NCBI RefSeq assembly: GCF_008710145.1
Contig: NZ_VYKL01000005.1
Coordinates: forward strand, 1 to 64,000
Source: Niallia endozanthoxylica
GTDB lineage: Bacteria; Bacillota; Bacilli; Bacillales; Cytobacillaceae
Reading direction: 5' to 3'
DNA: 64,000 nucleotides
The notes below the pieces were generated by a model, which was given only the letters and a program-made list of their open reading frames with translations, searched no databases and was not told the origin of the DNA. Below, one piece after another: positions 45,258-53,077 of this stretch. A program made the translations under genes and the position numbers. Positions within the stretch are counted from its first letter, which is position 1. Each line of letters opens with the position of its first letter.

Positions 45258-46778
45258 CTATTTCCCTTCAAAAAAGTCTGATGGTTGAACGTTGAGACTG
45301 ATGTTGATTTGCTTGGTTAGAAGATATTCTTCAAAACCATAAGTTCCTAAATCAGCCCCAATTCCACTTTGCTTATAGCCAGCCCAAGGAGCTTCATTGA
45401 ATGTTGGATGATACGTATTGATCCATGTAATACCAGCACGTAAGCCGCGAATCACACGTTGGGCTTTTGCTCCGTCGTTTGTGAAAACGGCACCTGCTAA
45501 ACCAAACACGGTTCCATTCGCTAATTCAAGCGCTTCCTCTTCTGTCTTAAAGGTTTGAATCACTAACACCGGACCAAAGATCTCTTCCTGAACGATTCTC
45601 ATATTTGGTGTTGTATCCCCAAAGATGGTCGGTTCAACAAAATAGCCGTTTGCCAAATCACCATCAAGAATACGATTGCCTCCACAAAGTAATGTAGCTC
45701 CCTCGTTTTTACCAATCTCGATATAGTTCAGGACTGTATTCATATGGTCTTCAGAAACAAGTGGTCCCATTTCAACGCCTTCTTGCCATCCTGGACCAAC
45801 TTTAATTTTCTTTGCACGCTTGACTAATTCAGGTACAAACGTATCGTATAGGCTTTCTTCTAACACTAATCGTGAACCTGCTGAACATACTTGTCCTTGG
45901 TTTGCAAATATAGCGTCTAATGCATAAGTAACGGCCGTTTCGAAATCCGCATCCGCAAACACGATATTTGGAGATTTTCCACCTAATTCTAAACTAATAT
46001 TTTTCACGGTATCCGCAGCTGATTTCATTAACATAATTCCTGTATCCGTCCCACCGGTAAAGGAAATTTTGTCAACATCAGGATTTGACACTAATTCGGA
46101 TCCCACTTTACTTCCAGACCCTAACACTAAATTCACAACACCTGGTGGAAAACCTACTTCATCAATGATTTCAAACAAGCGAATAACAGAAAGTGGTGTC
46201 TGCTGGGCTGGTTTGACGATGACTGTACAACCTGCCGCAAGAGCTGCCGCTATTTTTTGGTTGGCCATTACTAATGGATAGTTCCATGGAACGATAATTC
46301 CAACCACCCCGATTGCTTCGCGAACAACCATGGCTTGAATGTCATCTGGAACATCGTAGGTTTGTCCATGTGGCTTTGTAGCTAATCCTGCATAATAGCG
46401 TAATTGGTTGACCGCATCTTCTACGTCACCCAATGACTCTCTTAACGTTTTTCCGTTATTTAATGTATCAAGGTAAGCAAACTCTTCTTTTCTTTCTTCT
46501 AATTTATTGGAGACTTGAAGGAGCAGCTCTGCTCGGTCTCTTGCTCTGCTATTTATCCATCCGTTTTTATAGAATGCATTTTTAGCCGCCTCAATGGCCT
46601 TTTTCGCATCCTCTGTTGATCCTTCAGTAACTGTCCCAATGATTTCCCCGTTAGCAGGGTTTATAATGTCTCTCGTTTGACCTGATTCACTTAGTACCCA
46701 CTCACCATTTATGTACATTTTTTGAGTGGTATTATTGCTTATTAAAACGGATTCAATTTCTGCCTTTTCTACTATCAT
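45258..46778 (-). CDS. Aldehyde dehydrogenase (probable 2-oxoglutarate-semialdehyde type)
   Basis: A 506-residue NAD(P)-dependent aldehyde dehydrogenase with all catalytic residues: N166 (PWNYP), K189, general base E264 (LELGGKSPN) and nucleophile C298 (NQGQVCSAG). In this operon its likely substrate is 2-oxoglutarate semialdehyde (final step of hydroxyproline breakdown), but betaine-aldehyde-like or aminoaldehyde substrates cannot be excluded. I start at ATG 46778, after GAGGTGGCAGCA; the GTG at 46787 sits within the ribosome-binding site. A shared dyad operator lies about 100 bases upstream, making this the likely first gene of the operon. Confidence 0.85.
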   Translation of the reverse strand: MIVEKAEIESVLISNNTTQKMYINGEWVLSESGQTRDIINPANGEIIGTVTEGSTEDAKKAIEAAKNAFYKNGWINSRARDRAELLLQVSNKLEERKEEFAYLDTLNNGKTLRESLGDVEDAVNQLRYYAGLATKPHGQTYDVPDDIQAMVVREAIGVVGIIVPWNYPLVMANQKIAAALAAGCTVIVKPAQQTPLSVIRLFEIIDEVGFPPGVVNLVLGSGSKVGSELVSNPDVDKISFTGGTDTGIMLMKSAADTVKNISLELGGKSPNIVFADADFETAVTYALDAIFANQGQVCSAGSRLVLEESLYDTFVPELVKRAKKIKVGPGWQEGVEMGPLVSEDHMNTVLNYIEIGKNEGATLLCGGNRILDGDLANGYFVEPTIFGDTTPNMRIVQEEIFGPVLVIQTFKTEEEALELANGTVFGLAGAVFTNDGAKAQRVIRGLRAGITWINTYHPTFNEAPWAGYKQSGIGADLGTYGFEEYLLTKQINISLNVQPSDFFEGK

Positions 46779-46845
46779 TGCTGCCACCTCTTTATATAAT
46801 ATTCAAATTATAAAATTAAGAATTTTATAATTACTTGTTGATTAC

Positions 46846-46890
46846 ATATTACAAGAGGTCGAAATTTAGTTCATTGGACAATCTGTCAAA
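46846..46890 (-). promoter_or_regulatory. Shared dyad operator and -10, aldehyde dehydrogenase copy
   Basis: The dyad TTGGACA-ATC-TGTCAAA (46874-46890, centre 46882) is the most symmetric of the five copies. At exactly 31 bp downstream on the minus strand lies TAATAT (46851-46846), a modest -10 candidate. The operon ALDH to FAD subunit would start here. Confidence 0.6.
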
Positions 46891-47092
46891 TATATCATCA
46901 AATCTATTTAACACATTTTGTCTAACTCTGTTTTTATTGGTCAAAATGTCTTTTTGTTCGTTAATATGAAATTGTTCGTCATTGAAAAAAAGAGCAGAAT
47001 CGTCTAAACGATTCTGCCATTTAATTCATCTAATCCGTATTTTAAAATAACTTTAATGTCCACTCCCTATTACCTATGTTATTCTCACTCTA

Positions 47093-47776
47093 TTATCTGT
47101 TATTTCGAATCATTACTTCATCAACAGCAGCATATTTCCTTGGTTTCATCATATCAATGATGATATCTGCCACATCATCGGGATGAATATAGGTTTCTTC
47201 TCCTTCTCCATCTCCCCAAAGCTCCGTTTTCATATTGCCCATATAGGCCGCAAATAACTTAATGTTTGACTCCTTTAGTTCATCCATTAAACTTTCCGTA
47301 AAGCCCCTTACCCCAAATTTACTTGCACTATAAACAGATTCCAATGCTTTTCCCCTTTTGCCTGATAGGGATACAATATTGACAATCGCGCCTTGATCTT
47401 TTTGTTTCATATCTTCTAATACGGCTTGCGTACAAAAAATGGTTCCTTTTAAATTAATATCAATCATTCTATCAATCGATTCTAGTGATAGATTTTCCGT
47501 TAAATCAAATACACCGACTCCAGCGTTATTAATGAGGAGATCGATTTGACCTACTTCTTCTTTTATTAACCGAAAAACCTTTGTTACTTCATTCATTGAA
47601 GAAACATCCACTTCATATATGGAATAGCTATTCTTACATCTATTCGCAGTTTGAATTAATTTTTCTTGAGTTCGCCCTAATAAACATACATGGTAACCTA
47701 GATTAGAGTACTTTCTAGCTAATGAAGCACCTAACCCACTTCCTGCACCTGTAATGACAACATTTTGATTCATCAT
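47093..47776 (-). CDS. Short-chain dehydrogenase/reductase family protein
   Basis: A 227-residue classical SDR with the cofactor motif TGAGSGLG near the N-terminus, NNAG in LLINNAGVGVF, and the active-site YSASKFG (Y-x3-K) after the serine in NIVSLSGKRG. It should reduce or oxidise a hydroxyl/keto group with NAD(P). The substrate cannot be told. It is 20 bases downstream of a YczE-family gene, and the two are probably co-transcribed. The ATG is doubled (47776 or 47773), after GGAGATGG. Confidence 0.85.
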   Translation of the reverse strand: MMNQNVVITGAGSGLGASLARKYSNLGYHVCLLGRTQEKLIQTANRCKNSYSIYEVDVSSMNEVTKVFRLIKEEVGQIDLLINNAGVGVFDLTENLSLESIDRMIDINLKGTIFCTQAVLEDMKQKDQGAIVNIVSLSGKRGKALESVYSASKFGVRGFTESLMDELKESNIKLFAAYMGNMKTELWGDGEGEETYIHPDDVADIIIDMMKPRKYAAVDEVMIRNNR

Positions 47777-47796
47777 TCCATCTCCTTTTAAATTTT

Positions 47797-48444
47797 TTAT
47801 ATAGAGAGCATATTTTGTTTTGGAACTTCATGAATGACAATCCAACGATTATATTGATCAATTAAAAATCCAATTCCAAATAAGTACGTCAGCGTTCCAA
47901 TCCCAAGCCCGGTTACATGCTGTTGAAAAAGGATGATAACCAAACTAATCGATATCGGAATCAACGTACACAGAATGGTTCCGATTGTATAATTTTTCAT
48001 GAGTCTCCCAAACGCCTTGATCAAATAGTCAGACGGTATGTAAACTGTACTTGTTCGAAAATAAATGCTTACAGCTGCAGCCATCAAATTGAGTCCTATA
48101 AATATATATATACAACGAATCCATATACTCTCCGGTACAAATAAGATATGATGGAAGTACAAAAACACATCAATCATGATTCCAAAAACGAGGGTAAGAG
48201 CCATACTTTTGATAATGATCCCAACAGTAAATGGAACTTTCATCAAATAACTAAGCATAAACGAAAAAAAGTTTAAAAGAATAATACAGACACCAATGGA
48301 AAAAGGGAGTACAGTCGATAAATTCTCCCCAGCAGCTGCCCACGGGGAACTTCCTAGATTTGCTATAATCATAAAACTATTCCCCAGGGCATTTAAAACA
48401 ATGGAACAAACATACCATAGCTGATTGTCATGTAGTCTTTTCAT
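47797..48444 (-). CDS. YczE/YyaS/YitT-family membrane protein (copy 1)
   Basis: A 215-residue protein with about five membrane helices, containing VCSIVLNALGNSFMIIANLGSSPWAAAGENLS, the signature of the YczE-like family (function unknown). I start at ATG 48444, preceded by AAAGGAGG; an in-frame upstream ATG at 48465 lies before the ribosome-binding site. It is a close paralogue of the protein encoded at 55916-56569, sharing long identical stretches such as NALGNSFMIIANLGS and PWAAAGENL. It probably shares a transcript with the SDR gene. Confidence 0.78.
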   Translation of the reverse strand: MKRLHDNQLWYVCSIVLNALGNSFMIIANLGSSPWAAAGENLSTVLPFSIGVCIILLNFFSFMLSYLMKVPFTVGIIIKSMALTLVFGIMIDVFLYFHHILFVPESIWIRCIYIFIGLNLMAAAVSIYFRTSTVYIPSDYLIKAFGRLMKNYTIGTILCTLIPISISLVIILFQQHVTGLGIGTLTYLFGIGFLIDQYNRWIVIHEVPKQNMLSI

Positions 48445-48947
48445 CCTGGCCTCCTTTCTTTTCATCCATTTATTTAGTTGTCCGAATCAAGGCAGTATTC
48501 GCTCGATAAATGATGATTCCCCGCTAGAGTTTGTTCGAATGATCAATATTAGTTAAGCCCCAAAACAACATCCACTTTAGCACACGAATTATCATATTGG
48601 GAATTTTTGTTATCAACTGGCTATTTAGTAGTATTTTGCTATGTAATTTATACGACTACATTATTAGAAGCCTGATAAATCAATATTTATTAGGCTTCTA
48701 ATAATGTTGCAATATATAATTTTTGTTAGGGCACTAAAAGTATATTTTGCACCCTAAAAGAGAACGCGTTATTGACAAAACACCTGCACTTTATGAATCT
48801 ACTTAATAGGATCTAAAACCAAATATCACTTACTTTATGACCATATGCAATTGGATCTGAGGGATCTATTAAAATAACGAGTTATTAGAAACTGTTATTA
48901 AAAAATTGTCCAAAAAGCAGTGCCAAAAACTTTTATTGTTAGCTCTA
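48445..48947. other. Intergenic stretch between AgcS copy 1 and YczE copy 1
   Basis: About 500 bases with no convincing ORF. It holds a perfect 16-bp inverted repeat (ACATTATTAGAAGCCT 48658-48673 / AGGCTTCTAATAATGT 48692-48707, 18-base loop) and a weaker one around TTAGGGC / GCACCCTAA near 48728-48753. Neither has a T run. No dyad operator of the shared type was found. Confidence 0.45.
48658..48707. repeat. Perfect 16-bp inverted repeat
   Basis: Arms 48658-48673 and 48692-48707 are exactly complementary and the loop is itself partly palindromic (ATAAATcaATATTTAT). It lies about 240 bases downstream of AgcS copy 1 and may be a Rho-independent-like end or a binding site; there is no T run. Confidence 0.6.
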
Positions 48948-50447
48948 TTACATTTTCCCTTCCTTCGATGCAGCAGCTTGACCAAAATGTACTTGTTCTT
49001 TATATTCTCCTTGGTTATAATCATTCTCCCAGAAGTCTGCTCCCTTAATCCCCAGAGCAGTCGGATTAAAGACAGGATCTATTCCTTGTTTTCTTTGACG
49101 TTCATAGTCTTTTAACACAATTAAAGCTGTCTTCGTTAGGGAGAAAATGGCTATTGAGTTCACCCAAGCCATTGTACCCATGCCTAAATCTCCCATCGCC
49201 CATGCAGTGTCTGCCGTTTTAACCGCACCATAGAAAGCAGTCCCTAACATAAACACTTTTAATAAATGATTTAACCAGTTAGAATTTAGTTTAGTGTTTT
49301 TAAACAAGAATACAAGGTTTGTCTCAGCTTTGTAATAGTATGAAACAATCGTTGTAAAACAGAAGAATAATAGAGCAATCGCTAGAAAGGCTGCTCCGAA
49401 ACCAGGGATAACGGATTCAATCGCATGCTGCGTGTAAAGAGATGGTTCAACATCTCCAACATTATTCACAATCGGATCCATTCCCTCAGGTTGTACATTA
49501 TACATACCCGTTATCAAAATCATAAAGGCTGTTGCCGAGCAGATCACTAAAGTATCAATATAAACTGAGAAGGCCTGGACTAATCCTTGTTTCGCAGGAT
49601 GAGATACTTCTGCTGCACCGGATTCAAATGTCTCACTCCCCATGCCGGCAGCATTTGAATAAACCCCTCTTTGAACTCCCCAGGCAATGGCTGAACCAAG
49701 TAATCCTCCAAAAGTAGCGTTTAAATCAAAAGCACTTGTAAAAATGAGAGAGATAACACCTGGTATTTGTGATGCATTTAAGACAAGGACGATGATACAA
49801 ACGGCAAGATAGCCAATCGCCATAAATGGAACCATTACTTCAGCTGCCTTAGCAATTCTTTTAACCCCTCCAAAAATAATGATTGCTAAGAGAACTACGA
49901 TGATAGCTCCAGTGATCGCCGGTGAAATACCGAAAGCATTATCCATTGCTAATGCCATTGTATTGGTTTGGATACTTGGCCACAAACAACTCATGACAAA
50001 CAAAGTTAAGATTGCTGAAAAAATGGCAAACCATTTGACCTTTAACCCTTTTTCAATGTAAAAGGGAGTTCCCCCTCTGTATTCACCATTTATTTTACTT
50101 TTATAAACTTGTGTAAGCGTAATTTCGATAAATGAAGTGGAAGATGCTAAAAATGCTGTCACCCACATCCAGAAAACAGCTCCTGGACCACCTAATGCAA
50201 TCGCAGTTGCAACACCCGCTATATTCCCAGTTCCTACCCGACTTCCTAGTGACATCGTTAATGCCTGAAAAGAGGAAACTCCTGTATCAGAGTCTTTTCT
50301 TTCAAAAGTAAGTTTAATCATCTCTTTAAAAAACCTTACTTGAACAAATCGTGTAAGAATTGTGTATAGTAATCCAATTCCAAGAATTAAATATACGAGT
50401 GCTGAACTCCATATATATCCATTTAACCAATTGACTATTTCACCCAT
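48948..50447 (-). CDS. AgcS family sodium:alanine/glycine symporter (copy 1)
   Basis: A 499-residue protein with about ten to eleven membrane helices. The AgcS signature is clear: MSLGSRVGTGNIAGVATAIALGGPGAVFWMWVTAFLASSTSFIE, and GVQRGVYSNAAGMGSETFESGAAEVSHPAKQGLVQAFSVYIDTLVICSATAFMIL. It imports alanine, glycine or a related amino acid with sodium. AGGGGGAATTC precedes the ATG. The leader is long (about 270 bases from the predicted start), with a cre-like site inside. It is one of three tandem homologues in the window. Confidence 0.9.
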   Translation of the reverse strand: MGEIVNWLNGYIWSSALVYLILGIGLLYTILTRFVQVRFFKEMIKLTFERKDSDTGVSSFQALTMSLGSRVGTGNIAGVATAIALGGPGAVFWMWVTAFLASSTSFIEITLTQVYKSKINGEYRGGTPFYIEKGLKVKWFAIFSAILTLFVMSCLWPSIQTNTMALAMDNAFGISPAITGAIIVVLLAIIIFGGVKRIAKAAEVMVPFMAIGYLAVCIIVLVLNASQIPGVISLIFTSAFDLNATFGGLLGSAIAWGVQRGVYSNAAGMGSETFESGAAEVSHPAKQGLVQAFSVYIDTLVICSATAFMILITGMYNVQPEGMDPIVNNVGDVEPSLYTQHAIESVIPGFGAAFLAIALLFFCFTTIVSYYYKAETNLVFLFKNTKLNSNWLNHLLKVFMLGTAFYGAVKTADTAWAMGDLGMGTMAWVNSIAIFSLTKTALIVLKDYERQRKQGIDPVFNPTALGIKGADFWENDYNQGEYKEQVHFGQAAASKEGKM

Positions 50448-50765
50448 TCCTGAATTCCCCCTAATTATTTTTTAGTCAGTTATGATTTGTTCTACAAGAT
50501 GTCAAAAACAAATGATTTAGATGAATACTCTTTCTACCTCCCCGTTTTTTGAGCGTCTTTCAACCTCAATTTGAAAGCACTTTCAATCTCCTTTGAAAAT
50601 AAAACCAAGCATTCTACAAAGCATAAATAAATTGACTTTCTCAAGATGATTAGTAAACTTAATAAACATTGAAAAAGTTATTTATGTTTTGTAGAAAATT
50701 GGTTATTAATTGATATATTGAATTTAAAGTAAATTCTGAATATTAACATTAGACAAACTGTTAAA
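50448..50765 (-). promoter_or_regulatory. AgcS-1 upstream region with shared dyad operator
   Basis: The dyad TTAGACA-AAC-TGTTAAA is at 50749-50765 (centre 50757). Exactly 31 bp downstream on the minus strand is the -10-like TAAATT (50726-50721). The transcript would start near 50714 and have a leader of about 265 bases. No riboswitch class was recognised in the leader, but it carries the cre-like palindrome at 50572-50585. Confidence 0.6.
50572..50585. promoter_or_regulatory. Candidate CcpA cre site in the AgcS-1 leader
   Basis: TGAAAGCACTTTCA matches the cre consensus TGWAANCGNTNWCA at every position except one central G, and it is a perfect palindrome extended to TTGAAAGCACTTTCAA. It lies about 140 bases downstream of the predicted transcription start, where CcpA could block elongation. 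Confidence 0.5.
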
Positions 50766-50823
50766 TCTTCATGATTAAGTATTTTACATTGATAAAACCC
50801 AAGTAAATAATGATAAAATCAAA

Positions 50824-50856
50824 AAAGAGCAGAACTTTTTAAAAGGTCTACTCTTT
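50824..50856 (-). terminator. Intrinsic terminator after AgcS copy 2
   Basis: AAAGAGCAGA and TCTACTCTTT pair with one mismatch, with an inner CTTTT / AAAAG. It lies 23 bases after the stop codon of AgcS copy 2, and a run of A on the plus strand gives a T run on the minus. Confidence 0.7.
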
Positions 50857-50878
50857 ATATTAGAATAACTTCAAAATA

Positions 50879-52393
50879 TTATAGTGATTGGGTTTTTTCT
50901 TCTTTTGAAGGATAATAATTGATTTGCGCATATTCTTTTTCCTTGGTTTCTCTCTGCTGGTATTCTTCTTCCCAGAAGTCAGCTCCCTTAATTCCTAGTT
51001 TAGTAGGATTAAAGACAGGATCAATCCCGACCTTTTTCTGCCTTTCATAATCTTTTAATACTTTTAATGCAGGTTTTGTTAATAATAAAATTGCCGCGAA
51101 GTTTAACCAAGTCATTACCCCAAATCCTAAATCACCCAGTCCCCATGCAAATTCCGCCGAATTCGTACAATTGTAGAAAACACCAACTAATAGTGCAACT
51201 TTTAAAACCGTTAATGGCCAAGTTACTTTTACTTTTCTATTACGATTAATATAAGCAAGACTGGTTTCAGCCTTATAAGAATAGGTAATGAGACTTGTAA
51301 ACGCAAAGAAGAAAATAGAAATGGCTACAAAAGGAGCACCTAATCCAGGTAAAACGGATTCTACTGCCAGTTGTGCGTTAACTGCCCCTGCTTCAACCTT
51401 ACCTATATTATTTACAAGACTTTCGCCACTTGGAGATTCTACATTATACATACCTGTAACTAAAATCATGAACGCTGTTGCAGAACAAAGGATTAACGTG
51501 ACTATATATACTGAGAATGCTTGTACCAAGCCTTGTTTAGCAGGATGAGATACTTCTGCAGCTCCTGATTCAAACGTTTCACTCCCGAATCCTGCCGCAT
51601 TAGAAAAGGCCCCTCGCTGCACCCCCCAAGCAATGGCCGAACCAATTAAGCCGCCAAAGGTTGCATGAGTACTGAATGCACTTGAAAAAATAAGGGAAAT
51701 AACACTAGGTAATTGTGAAAAATTAGTGAGTAGTATGTAGAGACAAACGAGTATATACCCAATCGCCATAAACGGTACGATGATTTCGGCAGCTTTCGCA
51801 ATTCTCCTAATTCCGCCAAAAATAACAACACTAAGTAAAAGAACAAGTATGCCTCCAGTAATGACAGGAGAAATACCGAAAGCGCTTTTCATTGAGATGG
51901 CAATGGTATTTACTTGTATACCAGGTACAAGAATGGTCATTGAAATCATTGTAATAATGGCAAACAAAACAGCGTACCATTCTAATTTTAGACCCTTACC
52001 AATATAATACGGGGTTCCCCCTCGATATTGACCATCTTGTTTACTCTTATAAACCTGCGCAAGTGTTGTTTCAACAAAGGAAGTACTAGCAGAAAAAAGT
52101 GCCATTACCCACATCCAAAATACCGCGCCTGGTCCACCCAAAGTGATGGCCGTTGCTACGCCCGCAATATTACCAATACCCACTCTGCTTCCAATTGACA
52201 TAGATATTGCCTGAAAAGACGATACCCCTTCTGCCGAACTATTTCCACTAAATGTTAACTTGATCATGTCCTTTAGCAGCCTTATTTGAAAAAAGCGTGT
52301 AGCAATACTATAAAATAGCCCCACTCCAATAATAAGATAAACCAATGCTGAACTCCACACGACACTATTTAACCAATTAATTATTTCATTCAT
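50879..52393 (-). CDS. AgcS family sodium:amino-acid symporter (copy 2)
   Basis: A 504-residue homologue of the neighbouring symporter, with the same signatures: MSIGSRVGIGNIAGVATAITLGGPGAVFWMW and GVQRGAFSNAAGFGSETFESGAAEVSHPAKQGLVQAFSVYIVTLILCSATAFM. The C-terminal tail GIKGADFWEEEYQQ is also shared with copy 1. I start at ATG 52393, just after GGAGGAATTTG; TTG 52396 is adjacent. Substrate probably alanine/glycine-like. It has its own dyad operator and terminator, so it is an independent unit. Confidence 0.9.
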   Translation of the reverse strand: MNEIINWLNSVVWSSALVYLIIGVGLFYSIATRFFQIRLLKDMIKLTFSGNSSAEGVSSFQAISMSIGSRVGIGNIAGVATAITLGGPGAVFWMWVMALFSASTSFVETTLAQVYKSKQDGQYRGGTPYYIGKGLKLEWYAVLFAIITMISMTILVPGIQVNTIAISMKSAFGISPVITGGILVLLLSVVIFGGIRRIAKAAEIIVPFMAIGYILVCLYILLTNFSQLPSVISLIFSSAFSTHATFGGLIGSAIAWGVQRGAFSNAAGFGSETFESGAAEVSHPAKQGLVQAFSVYIVTLILCSATAFMILVTGMYNVESPSGESLVNNIGKVEAGAVNAQLAVESVLPGLGAPFVAISIFFFAFTSLITYSYKAETSLAYINRNRKVKVTWPLTVLKVALLVGVFYNCTNSAEFAWGLGDLGFGVMTWLNFAAILLLTKPALKVLKDYERQKKVGIDPVFNPTKLGIKGADFWEEEYQQRETKEKEYAQINYYPSKEEKTQSL

Positions 52394-52396
52394 CAA

Positions 52397-52768
52397 ATTC
52401 CTCCTTGATAAGAGTGCACTATCACCATAATATTAATAATATTCTGATATTTTATCTTATTACTCTATATTTCCCTATAATCTTACATAATGATCCCATG
52501 GTAGTTGTGATCTAACCTCTTATCTCCTCCAGTTCATACATTCTATTGAATATTTTTCGGTATACGATATTTCTAGAAATTTTCTAAAATAGATGATTGA
52601 ATCGCTTCCCTTTATCTAAAAATAATATATTTTCCGAACACTATCATTAGACATATTGTTAAACATTCATAACGATTACTTTTACATTAAAACCATTAAA
52701 AAAGGAGCAGATTGCTTCTAAACGTCTGCTCAATCTGAATCTATTATTATTTTAAAAATAGCAGCTAG
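52397..52768 (-). promoter_or_regulatory. AgcS-2 upstream region with shared dyad operator
   Basis: The dyad TTAGACA-TAT-TGTTAAA occupies 52647-52663 (centre 52655). The hexamer TATTTT (52624-52619) lies exactly 31 bp downstream on the minus strand. Predicted leader about 215 bases, with no recognised riboswitch. Upstream of it (52705-52731) is a hairpin, GAGCAGA / TCTGCTC, resembling the terminators behind the other AgcS genes. Confidence 0.6.
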
Positions 52769-52784
52769 CTAAAGTGATATAGTT

Positions 52785-52971
52785 TTTTCAACTGTTTCTA
52801 TAGCTAGTTGTGCATTACTAGAGCCTGCTTCGGTCTCACCTATATTATTTAAAATAACCATTCCATCTGGTGATTCTACATTATACATACCTGTAATTAA
52901 AATTATGAATGCTGTTGCAGAACAAATGACCAATGTATCAATATCTACCGAGAACGCCTGCACCAATCCTT
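52785..52971 (-). pseudogene. Fragment of a fourth AgcS gene
   Basis: About 62 codons on the minus strand read QGLVQAFSVDIDTLVICSATAFIILITGMYNVESPDGMVILNNIGETEAG..., matching an internal part of copies 1 and 2 (around residues 285-345). A stop codon immediately precedes the similarity, and it ends abruptly in EKTISL plus stop. There is no membrane-domain N- or C-terminal part and no ribosome-binding site. A terminator-like hairpin (52705-52731) follows. It is the relic of a deleted tandem copy. Confidence 0.85.
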
Positions 52972-53035
52972 GTTAAATATTGTTAACTACTACTTTTACA
53001 TTAAGTTTATGTAAATTAGACGACCCTTTAGATAA

Positions 53036-53077
53036 AAAAGAGTAGGGCGACCATTTACGCGGCCACTCTACTCTTTT
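53036..53077 (-). terminator. Intrinsic terminator after AgcS copy 3
   Basis: AAAAGAGTAG and CTACTCTTTT form a perfect 10-bp stem, with an inner GGCGACC / GGCCA part. It overlaps the end of the AgcS-3 gene and has a T run on the minus strand. Confidence 0.75.

Noticed and set aside
50448..50720. Glycine riboswitch upstream of AgcS-1
   Set aside because: The long leader is suggestive, but the conserved glycine-aptamer cores could not be found.
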